64,000 nucleotides of DNA from Pseudomonas grimontii (GTDB taxonomy: Bacteria > Pseudomonadota > Gammaproteobacteria > Pseudomonadales > Pseudomonadaceae): the NCBI RefSeq assembly GCF_007858185.1, contig NZ_VFES01000014.1, forward strand, positions 1-64,000, given 5' to 3'. Positions 1 through 7,368 of the stretch are shown piece after piece. The notes beneath the pieces are model-generated. The model was not told where the DNA came from. It searched no databases and saw only the letters and a list, made by a program, of their open reading frames with translations. Positions within the stretch are counted from its first letter, which is position 1. Each line of letters starts with the position of its first letter. The position numbers were made by a program, and so were the translations under genes.

Positions 1-2
1 GC

Positions 3-467
3 ATCTTCTTCTACTGCGGCTTCACCCAGATCCTGTCCATGGGCCGCCGCAACAAAATGACCGGCGTGGCCGAGCAGTTCCAGTACATCCTGCGCGATGA
101 ATCGATGCACCTGAACTTCGGTATCGACGTGATCAACCAGATCAAAATCGAAAACCCACATTTGTGGGATGCCGAGATGAAGGAAGAAGCGACCCAGATG
201 ATCCTGCAAGGGACTCAGCTGGAGATTGAATACGCGCGGGATACCATGCCGCGCGGGGTGTTGGGGATGAATGCGGCGATGATGGAGGATTACCTCAAGT
301 TCATCGCTAACCGTCGCCTGTCGCAGATTGGCTTGAAGGAAGAGTATCCGGGGACGACTAACCCGTTCCCTTGGATGAGCGAGATTATGGATTTGAAGAA
401 AGAGAAGAATTTCTTTGAGACTCGGGTTATTGAGTATCAGACGGGTGGGGCGTTGAGCTGGGATTGA
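3..467 (+). CDS. nrdB: Ribonucleoside-diphosphate reductase, beta subunit (C-terminal part)
   Basis: This is the small, radical-bearing subunit of aerobic class I ribonucleotide reductase, which with NrdA makes deoxyribonucleotides in the cytoplasm. The frame is open from the left window edge, so the start lies outside; about 154 residues remain. It contains the ferritin-like iron-ligand motif around DESMHLNFG (last conserved E/H ligands) and ends with the family's C-terminal tail [16 protein letters not shown], the part that docks on the large subunit. A strong hairpin follows the stop. An internal ATG at 39 is not a real start because the conserved frame continues upstream of it. Confidence 0.93.
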   Translation: MFFYCGFTQILSMGRRNKMTGVAEQFQYILRDESMHLNFGIDVINQIKIENPHLWDAEMKEEATQMILQGTQLEIEYARDTMPRGVLGMNAAMMEDYLKFIANRRLSQIGLKEEYPGTTNPFPWMSEIMDLKKEKNFFETRVIEYQTGGALSWD

Positions 468-490
468 TTTTAATTACCAAATATCCCCCT

Positions 491-524
491 AAAGCAAAGC
501 TCTGATAACTCAGGGCTTTGCTTT
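491..524. terminator. Bidirectional rho-independent terminator after nrdB
   Basis: A hairpin with arms AAAGCAAAGC / GCTTTGCTTT, extended by CTGA / TCAG, has a T-rich flank on the plus strand and an A-rich flank on the left. It can end nrdB and also the minus-strand helicase gene that stops at 548. Confidence 0.8.
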
Positions 525-547
525 AACTAAAACTTAATTCTAAAAAC

Positions 548-2440
548 TCATAGCATCATTTCATTCAAAAACCGTGAAGGATGTTGATACTTAGTATCTC
601 CCCAGGGCATCTTTCTCATCTTCGGATAAGTAATATAGATCCAGCGACGTGCGCGAGTTACTGCAACAAAAGCGTTATTTCTTTCTTCATTAATTTGCAA
701 AGATGACTTCGCACGATAGTCAGGAAACACGCCTTCACACATACCGATCAAAAAGACTATATCCTTTTCGAGCCCCTTCATTGTATGCACTGTACTCAAG
801 GTAAGCCCTTTTGGATCAAAATCCTCAATAAGCTGCCCCAAAGCCATAGCATTCCTAAAAGCAGCCAAACTCCCACCTAGCCCCTTCCGCTTGAAAACAG
901 ACCATGATCTTTGGAACTCTGCCAACTCACGCAATGACAACTCTAGCTCTTCGTCTCTCTCACTAGTATCTTTCGGACCCAGACTCTTAAGCACAGAATT
1001 AAAATAGGCAAATAGCTTTAGAAAGTTAGGCTCTTCCAGATCTAGATTATGAACATATTCGAGTAGCTCAGATTGCAGCGTAGGAAAAGGTATACTTGAC
1101 GTCTTTGCAAGCCTTGAAAAAGACATCAATAAATCGGAGTCTCCCCAAGTGACTGGAAAACTAATTTTCAAAGCTCCACACAGTTTTTTACCATCGACCC
1201 AATCTTTAGGGTTAATACGTATCCGAATTGCCAAATCCAAAACCCGACCAAAAGTCGAGTCTGGCTCAGCCAAACGCTCACCCCGTCGCAATGAAAACGG
1301 TATGTTAAGTTCCAACAATTTTCGCTCTAACGCCCCGAAAACAAATCGATTACGCCCAATAATCACCATTTTATCCAAAGCAATATCCCCCTCAATTTCA
1401 GGGTGAATTTTTAAATCCAGAAAACCTTTAATACTTTGACATACCCAATCCGCCTCTTGTTCTTCATCTTGTAAAGCTCGAATCTCTTTATATCCAACCA
1501 GAGCAAAACTTGTGACATCCTGGGATCCAGGCTTTAATTTATTTGCCAATTCAATAACTGACCGAGAACTTCTGAAGTTTTGAGTCAATGAAAATATCAA
1601 TGGAGAAAACTCATTAACAAAATTCTCACATAGATACTTATGAGACGACCCATTAAAACCATAAATCATCTGATTGGGGTCACCAACCATAAATAAACTT
1701 CTAGCTTTATCTCCACACAGAACCTTTATAAATTCGTACTGAGCTTTGTTTAAATCCTGAGCTTCATCAACACAAATATGTTTATATCTAGTTCTATAAA
1801 TATCCCCACACCAAGGCTGATCTAGAAGGACCTTATGCGCATAAACCAATATATCATCAAAATCTATACCACCACTTTGCAGCAACGCATCTTGATAGGC
1901 AGTGTAAATCTCCCAAAATCCAAGTTCGCCTGAGTACTTATCTTTGATTTCCTCCTCACCTAGAAGCCCACGCTTTATTATAGAAAACTGCTCCATATAG
2001 TTTTGTACCACTCGAGAACTATCAACTCTAGCTGTTCCACCACTCCCTTCGAACATTGCTTTTAGATCTATTCCAGCATCCCGGAGTGACTGTAAGAAGA
2101 CAGCTTTCCTATCCTCATCTCGTTCATAAATCTGAAGTTCTTGCGGGAGCCCAATGGTATGCCCGTATTGATTCAGTACGCGCTGCGCCACTGAATGAAT
2201 TGTACCAATCCAGCATCTTTCACCAACATCATCGATATCCTCCAGGCGAGAATTCATTTCCTCAGCAGCTTTATTCGTAAAAGTCAGTGCTATAACTCTG
2301 TCTCTTTTATTAGAATTTAATATATGGCGGATACGCTCAGAAATCACACGCGTTTTACCCGAACCCGCAGAAGCAAGCACCTGAATAGCTTCGCCAATAG
2401 GAGCGTTGACAACAGCCATCTGCTGCGCTGATAGGTTCAT
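548..2440 (-). CDS. UvrD/Rep-type helicase, GajB-like partner of a Gabija defence pair
   Basis: A 630-residue superfamily 1A helicase. Visible motifs: Walker A SAGSGKT (about 24-30), Ia LTFTNKAAEEM (about 52-62), II VDEAQD (224-229), III GDPNQMIYGF, IV QNFRSS, V STVHTMKGLE, VI FVAVTRARRW. All core motifs are intact. The gene starts 2 nt after the stop of the upstream OLD-family nuclease gene, with a Shine-Dalgarno GGGAG inside that gene's end, so the two are translated from one message. An OLD nuclease directly followed by a UvrD-like helicase is the layout of Gabija (GajA-GajB); in that family GajB is thought to sense or process DNA ends. It is longer than the roughly 500-residue reference GajB, so it may be a distinct branch. 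Base composition is clearly more AT-rich than the flanking genes, which suggests transfer. Confidence 0.85.
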   Translation of the reverse strand: MNLSAQQMAVVNAPIGEAIQVLASAGSGKTRVISERIRHILNSNKRDRVIALTFTNKAAEEMNSRLEDIDDVGERCWIGTIHSVAQRVLNQYGHTIGLPQELQIYERDEDRKAVFLQSLRDAGIDLKAMFEGSGGTARVDSSRVVQNYMEQFSIIKRGLLGEEEIKDKYSGELGFWEIYTAYQDALLQSGGIDFDDILVYAHKVLLDQPWCGDIYRTRYKHICVDEAQDLNKAQYEFIKVLCGDKARSLFMVGDPNQMIYGFNGSSHKYLCENFVNEFSPLIFSLTQNFRSSRSVIELANKLKPGSQDVTSFALVGYKEIRALQDEEQEADWVCQSIKGFLDLKIHPEIEGDIALDKMVIIGRNRFVFGALERKLLELNIPFSLRRGERLAEPDSTFGRVLDLAIRIRINPKDWVDGKKLCGALKISFPVTWGDSDLLMSFSRLAKTSSIPFPTLQSELLEYVHNLDLEEPNFLKLFAYFNSVLKSLGPKDTSERDEELELSLRELAEFQRSWSVFKRKGLGGSLAAFRNAMALGQLIEDFDPKGLTLSTVHTMKGLEKDIVFLIGMCEGVFPDYRAKSSLQINEERNNAFVAVTRARRWIYITYPKMRKMPWGDTKYQHPSRFLNEMML

Positions 2441-2442
2441 AA

Positions 2443-4269
2443 CTAAAAGGCTCCCTTTTTAATTTTCTCGAAAAGTTCAACTACTTTAGCAGGGAATTTA
2501 CCGACTTCCAATGTAGAAATTTTTTCAGCAAAGACAGGTGCATATTTAGGTTTGCTAGAGTCAAAAATTTCAATTATTGCCATATTCTCACCCTGCTCGA
2601 CCTTATAATCTCTAACCTGATTGGCAAAAATAGGCTGATTGCAAGCTTCGCATGGTGGTAAAGCTGTTTTTACTCGCCCAGATACAGACCCATCTCTAGT
2701 CTTCATCCAATTCGACAATGCGTCGACGCCGTCTAACTCGGCGATGGTCTCTATTGCTAAGTCACGATAACCGCTACTCAACAAATAGCCTTCAAAGTCA
2801 CTATTATCAAGCACAGTCAAATATGGCGAATTATTGACATCCACTTCACCAAACACAATTTCATAATTTTTTTTCAAAGTTTTTAGTGTTTCAACCTCAC
2901 CATCGCTAAAAACAAAACAAGGTATGAAGAAATTTTTGGCAAACTGAAAGAATGGCAAATATTTCTTACCTGAGCCTCCCACACCAATGAAATTAACTCC
3001 AAGCACAAAAGGTTCGCAGCCAAAATAGGCTCTAAATAGTATAGGTAACGCTTGCTCTTCTGTTTCGCCCTCACACAGAACCAAAGCTTTGGAAAATAAT
3101 ATCTCTCCGCGGGAGTGAATTACCTCCCGATGCAGGCGCCTACGATCTTCCGGCTCGCTATTTTCACTAATAAAACCGACCGAAATGGTATCGCCAGTTC
3201 TACGAATACACCTAAGCCCATCTTGCTCGGCCATTGCAGCTAAGTATGGAGAGTGAGTGCTGATTATTACTTGCCCTCTTGTAGACGCCAGCTGACCATA
3301 CAAGGTTTTCTGAGCGCTGGGATGTAAATGCGCCTCGGGTTCTTCTGCTGCAAGAACTGGAAAAAATGGTTGCTCTTCTTCCTTATATTTTTTTGCCGCT
3401 ATATCTAAAAATGACTTCACCGTCAGCATAGACGCCCAGCTTCGCGTCCCCATGCCGTGATACTCCATTGAAAATGAGCTATCGCTGCTTTCACCAAAGC
3501 TAATCGAAAAGTACTTTGATAAATCACGTATTTTTTTGGGTAGAGGAGTAATTTCGGCGCAGCCGACTCCATGGAACGACTTGCTTAAAAGTTCAAGATT
3601 TTCCTTTAGGCTTTGAAGAGCTGAGCTTTTTTTAACCGCTTCGTCATTAGCGCTCTTTATTAGTCCTTCCAGCAATTCAATATCCCGCGAATCATAAGTA
3701 ACACTTGAAAGCACTTTACCCACGAATGAGGTTTTATCCCTTAACTCAAAGTGTATATCTCTCTGCGCATCAATAGGTATAAGAGGAATATTCTGCCATC
3801 TCCCGACAAATTTATTCTCTTTAATCTTTACGTTTTTCCAATCCGAGTACTCAACCCATTTATCGAGAGTACACCTAACCGTATCGAAGCCGCCCTTAAT
3901 TAGGTTGGGCCTGCAGGTCGTTCGTAAAGCTACAAATTGATTTCCGCTCACATCTGACTGAATACTGTCAGCAAAATAATCAACCCACTGAGCAGAAAAA
4001 GCTCCTACCCTTTTACCTTCCTCAACAACTGGAACAACCCTTATATCGATTTTTATTTCCGTTGATCGTTCCTGCGAAGCAGAGATAAAAAAATCCTCTT
4101 CTGATAAAAACCTTGAATAGTCGCCTAAGGCCAACTGCAAAGCTTTAATTACAGAAGTCTTACCCGAGTTATTAGCACCTATTAATACTGTCACTCTTGG
4201 AAGATATATTTCTAACTGACTTACCCCTCTAAATCCAGCGATACGAATAACATCTATCAAAATCTCCAT
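2443..4269 (-). CDS. OLD-family ATP-dependent endonuclease, GajA-like (ABC ATPase + TOPRIM)
   Basis: A 608-residue protein. The N-terminal ABC/SMC-type ATPase has Walker A GANNSGKTS (31-39), a signature-like GMGTRS (272-277), Walker B and catalytic Glu in LAAEEPEAHLHP (305-316), and an H-loop STHSP (337-341). A C-terminal TOPRIM region follows, with LVLCEGETEEQ (E400, E404) and SDGE (D456, E458). This domain order defines class 2 OLD nucleases, the GajA component of Gabija anti-phage systems. The third acidic motif reads DGE where DxD is more usual, and a C-rich CEAC motif lies near the C terminus. I chose the ATG at 4269 because GGAGGAAAT precedes it; a longer frame to 4302 would translate the poly-G tract. 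The family role, nicking or cutting invader DNA when nucleotides are depleted, is known for relatives and inferred here. Confidence 0.85.
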   Translation of the reverse strand: MEILIDVIRIAGFRGVSQLEIYLPRVTVLIGANNSGKTSVIKALQLALGDYSRFLSEEDFFISASQERSTEIKIDIRVVPVVEEGKRVGAFSAQWVDYFADSIQSDVSGNQFVALRTTCRPNLIKGGFDTVRCTLDKWVEYSDWKNVKIKENKFVGRWQNIPLIPIDAQRDIHFELRDKTSFVGKVLSSVTYDSRDIELLEGLIKSANDEAVKKSSALQSLKENLELLSKSFHGVGCAEITPLPKKIRDLSKYFSISFGESSDSSFSMEYHGMGTRSWASMLTVKSFLDIAAKKYKEEEQPFFPVLAAEEPEAHLHPSAQKTLYGQLASTRGQVIISTHSPYLAAMAEQDGLRCIRRTGDTISVGFISENSEPEDRRRLHREVIHSRGEILFSKALVLCEGETEEQALPILFRAYFGCEPFVLGVNFIGVGGSGKKYLPFFQFAKNFFIPCFVFSDGEVETLKTLKKNYEIVFGEVDVNNSPYLTVLDNSDFEGYLLSSGYRDLAIETIAELDGVDALSNWMKTRDGSVSGRVKTALPPCEACNQPIFANQVRDYKVEQGENMAIIEIFDSSKPKYAPVFAEKISTLEVGKFPAKVVELFEKIKKGAF

Positions 4270-4276
4270 ATTTCCT

Positions 4277-4285
4277 CCCCCCCCC
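4277..4285 (-). repeat. Homopolymer tract G9 just upstream of the gajA-like gene
   Basis: Nine consecutive C on the plus strand (G on the coding strand) abut the Shine-Dalgarno AGGA of the OLD-family gene, 7 nt upstream of its ATG. Runs of this length are prone to slippage. Confidence 0.8.
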
Positions 4286-4307
4286 AAAAATAATCGACAC
4301 ATCTTTA

Positions 4308-4337
4308 ATTATCTTAAAAACAACTTAAAATCGACAA
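4308..4337 (-). promoter_or_regulatory. Candidate sigma-70 promoter for the Gabija-type operon
   Basis: On the minus strand a TTGTCG box (4337-4332) and a GATAAT box (4313-4308) are separated by 18 nt. They lie about 40 nt upstream of the chosen start of the OLD-family gene. The surrounding sequence is AT-rich, so a chance match is possible. Confidence 0.4.
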
Positions 4338-4613
4338 AGCTTCCTTCAAGAACTGCAAACCACAACACCACTCCGCAATATCACTCCTGTATTTTTTTCG
4401 CAACTGTATTTTGTAAAAATCGTTCACTACAATGAGACCACTGAGGCAATATTAGTTACTAATAGCAATTTCTGCGGTATTGACCTGGGAAAGTATTCCT
4501 CTTACCCTCATTTTCGAGCCTAAGAAACTCAAACCAGAGCGGTCCTCCGCACCCGACAGCCATGCGGCTTTTTTTCGCCAGCGGTTTCTCTACGCCTGTG
4601 AAAAATCCTCGTT

Positions 4614-4790
4614 ATGTCGGGAGTGGGCGAATACAAGACCCGAAAGGGGAATATGTCCGGCCCGTCTCTGGTGGGTTTCTTAGCTCCCGACACCTATAAC
4701 GAATGCCCTAAGAAAGCAACCAGAGGTAACGGAAATGCCTGGATACCTTGCACTCCTCACAAAGATCATTCGCCCCAGCACCATTTCTAA
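4614..4790 (+). CDS. Possible 58-residue protein overlapping the C4-like RNA
   Basis: An ATG at 4614 opens a frame of 58 codons ending at TAA 4788-4790. It begins MSGVGEYKTRKGN and ends HKDHSPQHHF. It is rich in Lys, Pro, His and Cys and has no membrane segment. In P1-like immunity operons a short gene (icd) lies between the C4 RNA and ant, so a small protein here would fit. There is no convincing Shine-Dalgarno, and the reading frame may only reflect RNA conservation. Confidence 0.25.
   Translation: MSGVGEYKTRKGNMSGPSLVGFLAPDTYNECPKKATRGNGNAWIPCTPHKDHSPQHHF
4616..4691 (+). ncRNA. C4-type antisense RNA candidate in an antirepressor leader
   Basis: A 76-nt segment is closed by a perfect 8-bp stem (GTCGGGAG at 4616-4623 with CTCCCGAC at 4684-4691) and holds an inner CCC-GAAA-GGG hairpin (4639-4648). 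Phage P1 C4 RNA is about 77 nt, has this closed architecture, and lies in the leader of the antirepressor operon it silences; here a BRO-N antirepressor-like gene begins 125 nt downstream. A weak hairpin with a T7 run (4558-4575) lies just upstream. CCTCCG at 4544-4549 could pair with the CGGAGG ribosome site at 4805-4810. Size, stem and position support the call; I could not run a covariance search. Confidence 0.55.
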
Positions 4791-4816
4791 AACACGCTCC
4801 GACTCGGAGGTGTGTC

Positions 4817-5347
4817 ATGCATGACTCGTCCGTTCCTACCGTCTTTACCCGTCAAAACCTCCCTTTACACGCCCTCCTTCTGGAAAACCAACCATGGTTC
4901 TGCGCTCGCGACCTTGGGCGTTTGATGGGGTGGTACCTGGATGAACGAACGACTCGTAAGCTCGATGAAGACCAACGTAAAACCGTAAAACTGCTATTTC
5001 ACGGTCAGCCAGAAGAAATGCTGATGATTAGCGAATCCGGCGCTTATGCGTTGCTGGTCTATCACTACACACCAGGGAATCGCCTACTGCGTAGCTGGCT
5101 TACTCATGAAGTCGTCCCGACTTTGCGTGACGAGCGTCAGCCGCGAACAGTGGAGCGGCCGCTGTTGAGCATGTTGGACTGGCCAGAGATGTCATTGAAC
5201 CTGCTGCATTGGCAGGATGAAGGCTGGATTCGCCTTCGAGACATGCCCTATCTGTTGGTCAATCGAACCTACCGGAAAGAGTCGGCAAAGACTCCGTGGT
5301 GGCGCAAGGTCACTCAACCTTTCCGAATGAAGCCGCGAATCTACTAA
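4817..5347 (+). CDS. BRO-N domain protein, phage antirepressor-like
   Basis: A 176-residue protein. The BRO-N (Bro/Ant family) DNA-binding domain occupies about residues 8-110: it has the family pattern F..LL.ENQPWFCARDLGRLMG near the start and ISESGAYALLVYH... LRSWLTHEVVPTLR at its end. The C-terminal 60 residues are basic and match no domain I recognise. I prefer the ATG at 4817, which has CGGAGG six nt upstream, over an earlier in-frame ATG at 4748. BRO-N proteins in prophages act as antirepressors or DNA-binding regulators. The C4-like leader supports a phage immunity origin, but no structural phage genes are nearby, so this is probably a domesticated or residual module. Confidence 0.8.
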   Translation: MHDSSVPTVFTRQNLPLHALLLENQPWFCARDLGRLMGWYLDERTTRKLDEDQRKTVKLLFHGQPEEMLMISESGAYALLVYHYTPGNRLLRSWLTHEVVPTLRDERQPRTVERPLLSMLDWPEMSLNLLHWQDEGWIRLRDMPYLLVNRTYRKESAKTPWWRKVTQPFRMKPRIY

Positions 5348-5418
5348 GGCGGACGACCGCCGAATCCTACCAATGCGTAGGAAATTTCGTAGACGCAATA
5401 ATGGCTACTCAGTATCGT

Positions 5419-5439
5419 CCGAGGGCTTTCTACCCTCGG
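5419..5439 (+). terminator. Hairpin after the BRO-N gene
   Basis: Perfect inverted repeat CCGAGGG / CCCTCGG with a 7-nt loop, 80 nt after the BRO-N stop and just before the HNH gene. It has no T-run, so it may be an attenuator or an mRNA-end stabiliser rather than a classic terminator. Confidence 0.4.
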
Positions 5440-5446
5440 CGGCTGT

Positions 5447-6160
5447 ATGGATATTACGAAAGACAACACGGACTGGAGCGACGCGGAGCTGGCAGCTGCG
5501 GTCGAGGCGTACTTAAAGATGTTGGCCTGGGAAAAGAACGGCCAACCGTTCAATAAAGCCCTCGAAAACCGCCTCCTGCGCGAAGGACCGGTGGCAGGCC
5601 GTGCAAAGGGCTCCATCGAGTTCCGCATGCAAAATATCTCCACCGTGCTTGTGCGTATGGGCTGGGACCGCATCGAAGGCTATAAGCCTGCGAAGAACGT
5701 GGGCGCAGGCGTCGAACAACGCATCCGCCAAGCGCTTGCCGCACAGGGTGTATTCGAATCCGAAGACGCCGCCCAAACAGCAGACGAGCAAACGCTTATC
5801 CGCCGCGCATCCAAACTGCAGCAGCAACCTTTCACTCAGCTACCGGACGGCATTGCCCAGCCGCAGAAGGTCTCGACCGTCAGCATCGCTTTTGTTCGCG
5901 ACCCAAAGGTACGCGCCTGGGTACTGAAAGAGGCCGAGGGCATCTGCGAAGGCTGCGGCTCTAACGCGCCGTTTGAGGTCGACGGCCAGCCATTTCTTGA
6001 AGTACATCACGTCAAGCACCTGGCCCAGAAGGGTTCGGATCGCATCACCAATGCTGTAGCCTTGTGCCCCAATTGCCATCAGCGTTGTCACCGGTCGAGT
6101 GATCGGGAGGCTTTCACCGAGGGGCTTTACGCCAAGATCGGAAGATTGGCACGGGAGTAA
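5447..6160 (+). CDS. HNH endonuclease, McrA-like fold
   Basis: A 237-residue protein with two parts. The N-terminal region (about 10-95) has the pattern GSIEFRMQNIS...MGW..IEGYKPAKNVG often found fused to HNH nucleases. The C-terminal HNH domain has zinc cysteines CEGC (167-170) and CPNC (207-210), catalytic HH (187-188) and N202. This is the layout of HNH restriction-like nucleases of the McrA type, which often cut modified or foreign DNA. It lies on the plus strand between the BRO-N gene and a HAD phosphatase. No methyltransferase is beside it, so a modification-dependent or standalone role is more likely than a classical R-M system. The ribosome site is weak. Confidence 0.85.
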   Translation: MDITKDNTDWSDAELAAAVEAYLKMLAWEKNGQPFNKALENRLLREGPVAGRAKGSIEFRMQNISTVLVRMGWDRIEGYKPAKNVGAGVEQRIRQALAAQGVFESEDAAQTADEQTLIRRASKLQQQPFTQLPDGIAQPQKVSTVSIAFVRDPKVRAWVLKEAEGICEGCGSNAPFEVDGQPFLEVHHVKHLAQKGSDRITNAVALCPNCHQRCHRSSDREAFTEGLYAKIGRLARE

Positions 6161-6221
6161 ACTCCTGAGGTCACACCTGATGCACACTCAAAAAAATACT
6201 AGATAGGACCGAGGCCAACCC

Positions 6222-6881
6222 GTGAACCCAGACATGCTCGAAGCCGGCCCCGTAGACGCCAAAGTACTTTCCGTCTTTGACTTCGACGGTACCCTGACCC
6301 ACCACGACAGTTTCGTGCCCTTCCTCAAGTTTGCCTTTGGCACCGGCGAGTTTTATGGCCGGATGGTCAAGCTGGCGGTGCCTGGGTTGCGCTTTTTGAT
6401 GCGGCAGATCAGTCGGGATGAGTTGAAGGCGCAGTTGATCCGCACCTTTATGACCGGGGTGGAGAAGGCGTGGGTGCAGCAGAAGGCCGAGGAGTATTGC
6501 CAGCGCAATTGGGCGCGGTTGATGCGCCCGGCCGGGGTGTTGTCGGTGGAGCAGGAGTTGGGCTCGGGGGCGGTGGTGACGCTGTGTTCGGCGTCGCCGG
6601 CGTTGGTGTTGCAGCCGTTTGCCGATCGGCTTGGGATCAAGTTGATTGGCACTGAGCTTGAGGTGGTCGACGGGGTGTTGACCGGCAAGCTCACCGGGAA
6701 TAATTGTCGGTGTGAGAATAAGGTGCTGCGGCTCGAGGCGGTGTATGGAGACCTGGGGGAGTATCGGCTGCGGGCCTGGGGCGATACGCGTGGGGATCGG
6801 GAGTTGTTGGCGGCGGCGCAGGACGCGCATTTTCGGCATTTTCATGCGAAGAAGAAAAAGCGGGCTCGGTTGCAGCGGTGA
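6222..6881 (+). CDS. HAD superfamily phosphatase, subfamily IB
   Basis: A 219-residue cytoplasmic phosphohydrolase. Motif I is FDFDGTLTHHD (about 18-28) with the nucleophilic Asp. Motif II is in VVTLCSASP, a conserved Lys lies in CENKVLRL, and motif III reads WGDTRGDRELL. A helical cap separates motifs I and II. This matches HAD-IB enzymes of the phosphoserine-phosphatase-like group (PgpC / YfhB type), so a phosphatidylglycerophosphate or small phosphoester substrate is plausible but not shown. The predicted start is a GTG at 6222; an ATG at 6234 is the alternative. The C terminus is basic (KKKKRARL). Confidence 0.85.
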   Translation: MNPDMLEAGPVDAKVLSVFDFDGTLTHHDSFVPFLKFAFGTGEFYGRMVKLAVPGLRFLMRQISRDELKAQLIRTFMTGVEKAWVQQKAEEYCQRNWARLMRPAGVLSVEQELGSGAVVTLCSASPALVLQPFADRLGIKLIGTELEVVDGVLTGKLTGNNCRCENKVLRLEAVYGDLGEYRLRAWGDTRGDRELLAAAQDAHFRHFHAKKKKRARLQR

Positions 6882-6949
6882 TGCGGGGGGGCGGGGTTGG
6901 CGAGGGGACCGAGTGATCCCATCGCAGCCTCGCTGGGGCCCGACAGCTC

Positions 6950-7219
6950 CTACGGTTTGATATGAAGATCATTAACGCCGATTGGCGTGCCCTTCTTTTC
7001 CAGTTCTGAACGTATCGAACCGTAGTGAAATGCAGCCTTGTCGTCGTAATGAACGACATCGAGCCGGGAAGTAAAGTCTTCCACGGCTCGATTATTTTTA
7101 TCTACGAATTGGCTTATTTCAGCCCCGTGCATCAACTCGGCGAGATGATCAACTCTCGCCCCACGGGGTAGGGAATGGCTGGGAGAAATGACAGCCCGAG
7201 GATGCTCTATTGCATAGTT
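6950..7219 (-). pseudogene. Remnant of a VapC-type PIN-domain toxin
   Basis: The minus-strand frame reads LAELMHGAEIS, then VEDFTSRLDVVHYDD, YGSIRSELEKKGTPIG and NDLHIK before a stop at 6950. These are the central motifs of VapC (tRNA-fMet-specific RNase) toxins. Both ends are missing: the N-terminal DTN motif is absent because the frame is closed at 7220, with unrelated residues in its place, and the C-terminal segment with the last acidic residues is cut off after NDLHI. No VapB antitoxin is seen. It fills most of the 487-nt gap between the HAD gene and the next gene, and is a decayed toxin-antitoxin locus. Confidence 0.75.
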
Positions 7220-7368
7220 CTATGGCAACCACCCGACGAACGCCACGCTTAGAGCTCATAACGGGGATTGAACACCGGTTATCGTCGATCAAGCCGGCTA
7301 CATTTTGCCCTCCGTAACGGCTGATATTTGCGTAGTATCCCGCTATTCATCTCACGGACCCGAGCCCC

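Noticed and set aside
4480-4683. 67-codon frame in the C4-like leader
   Set aside because: Overlaps the structured RNA and its hairpins, has no ribosome site, and the other frame at 4614 is the better candidate.
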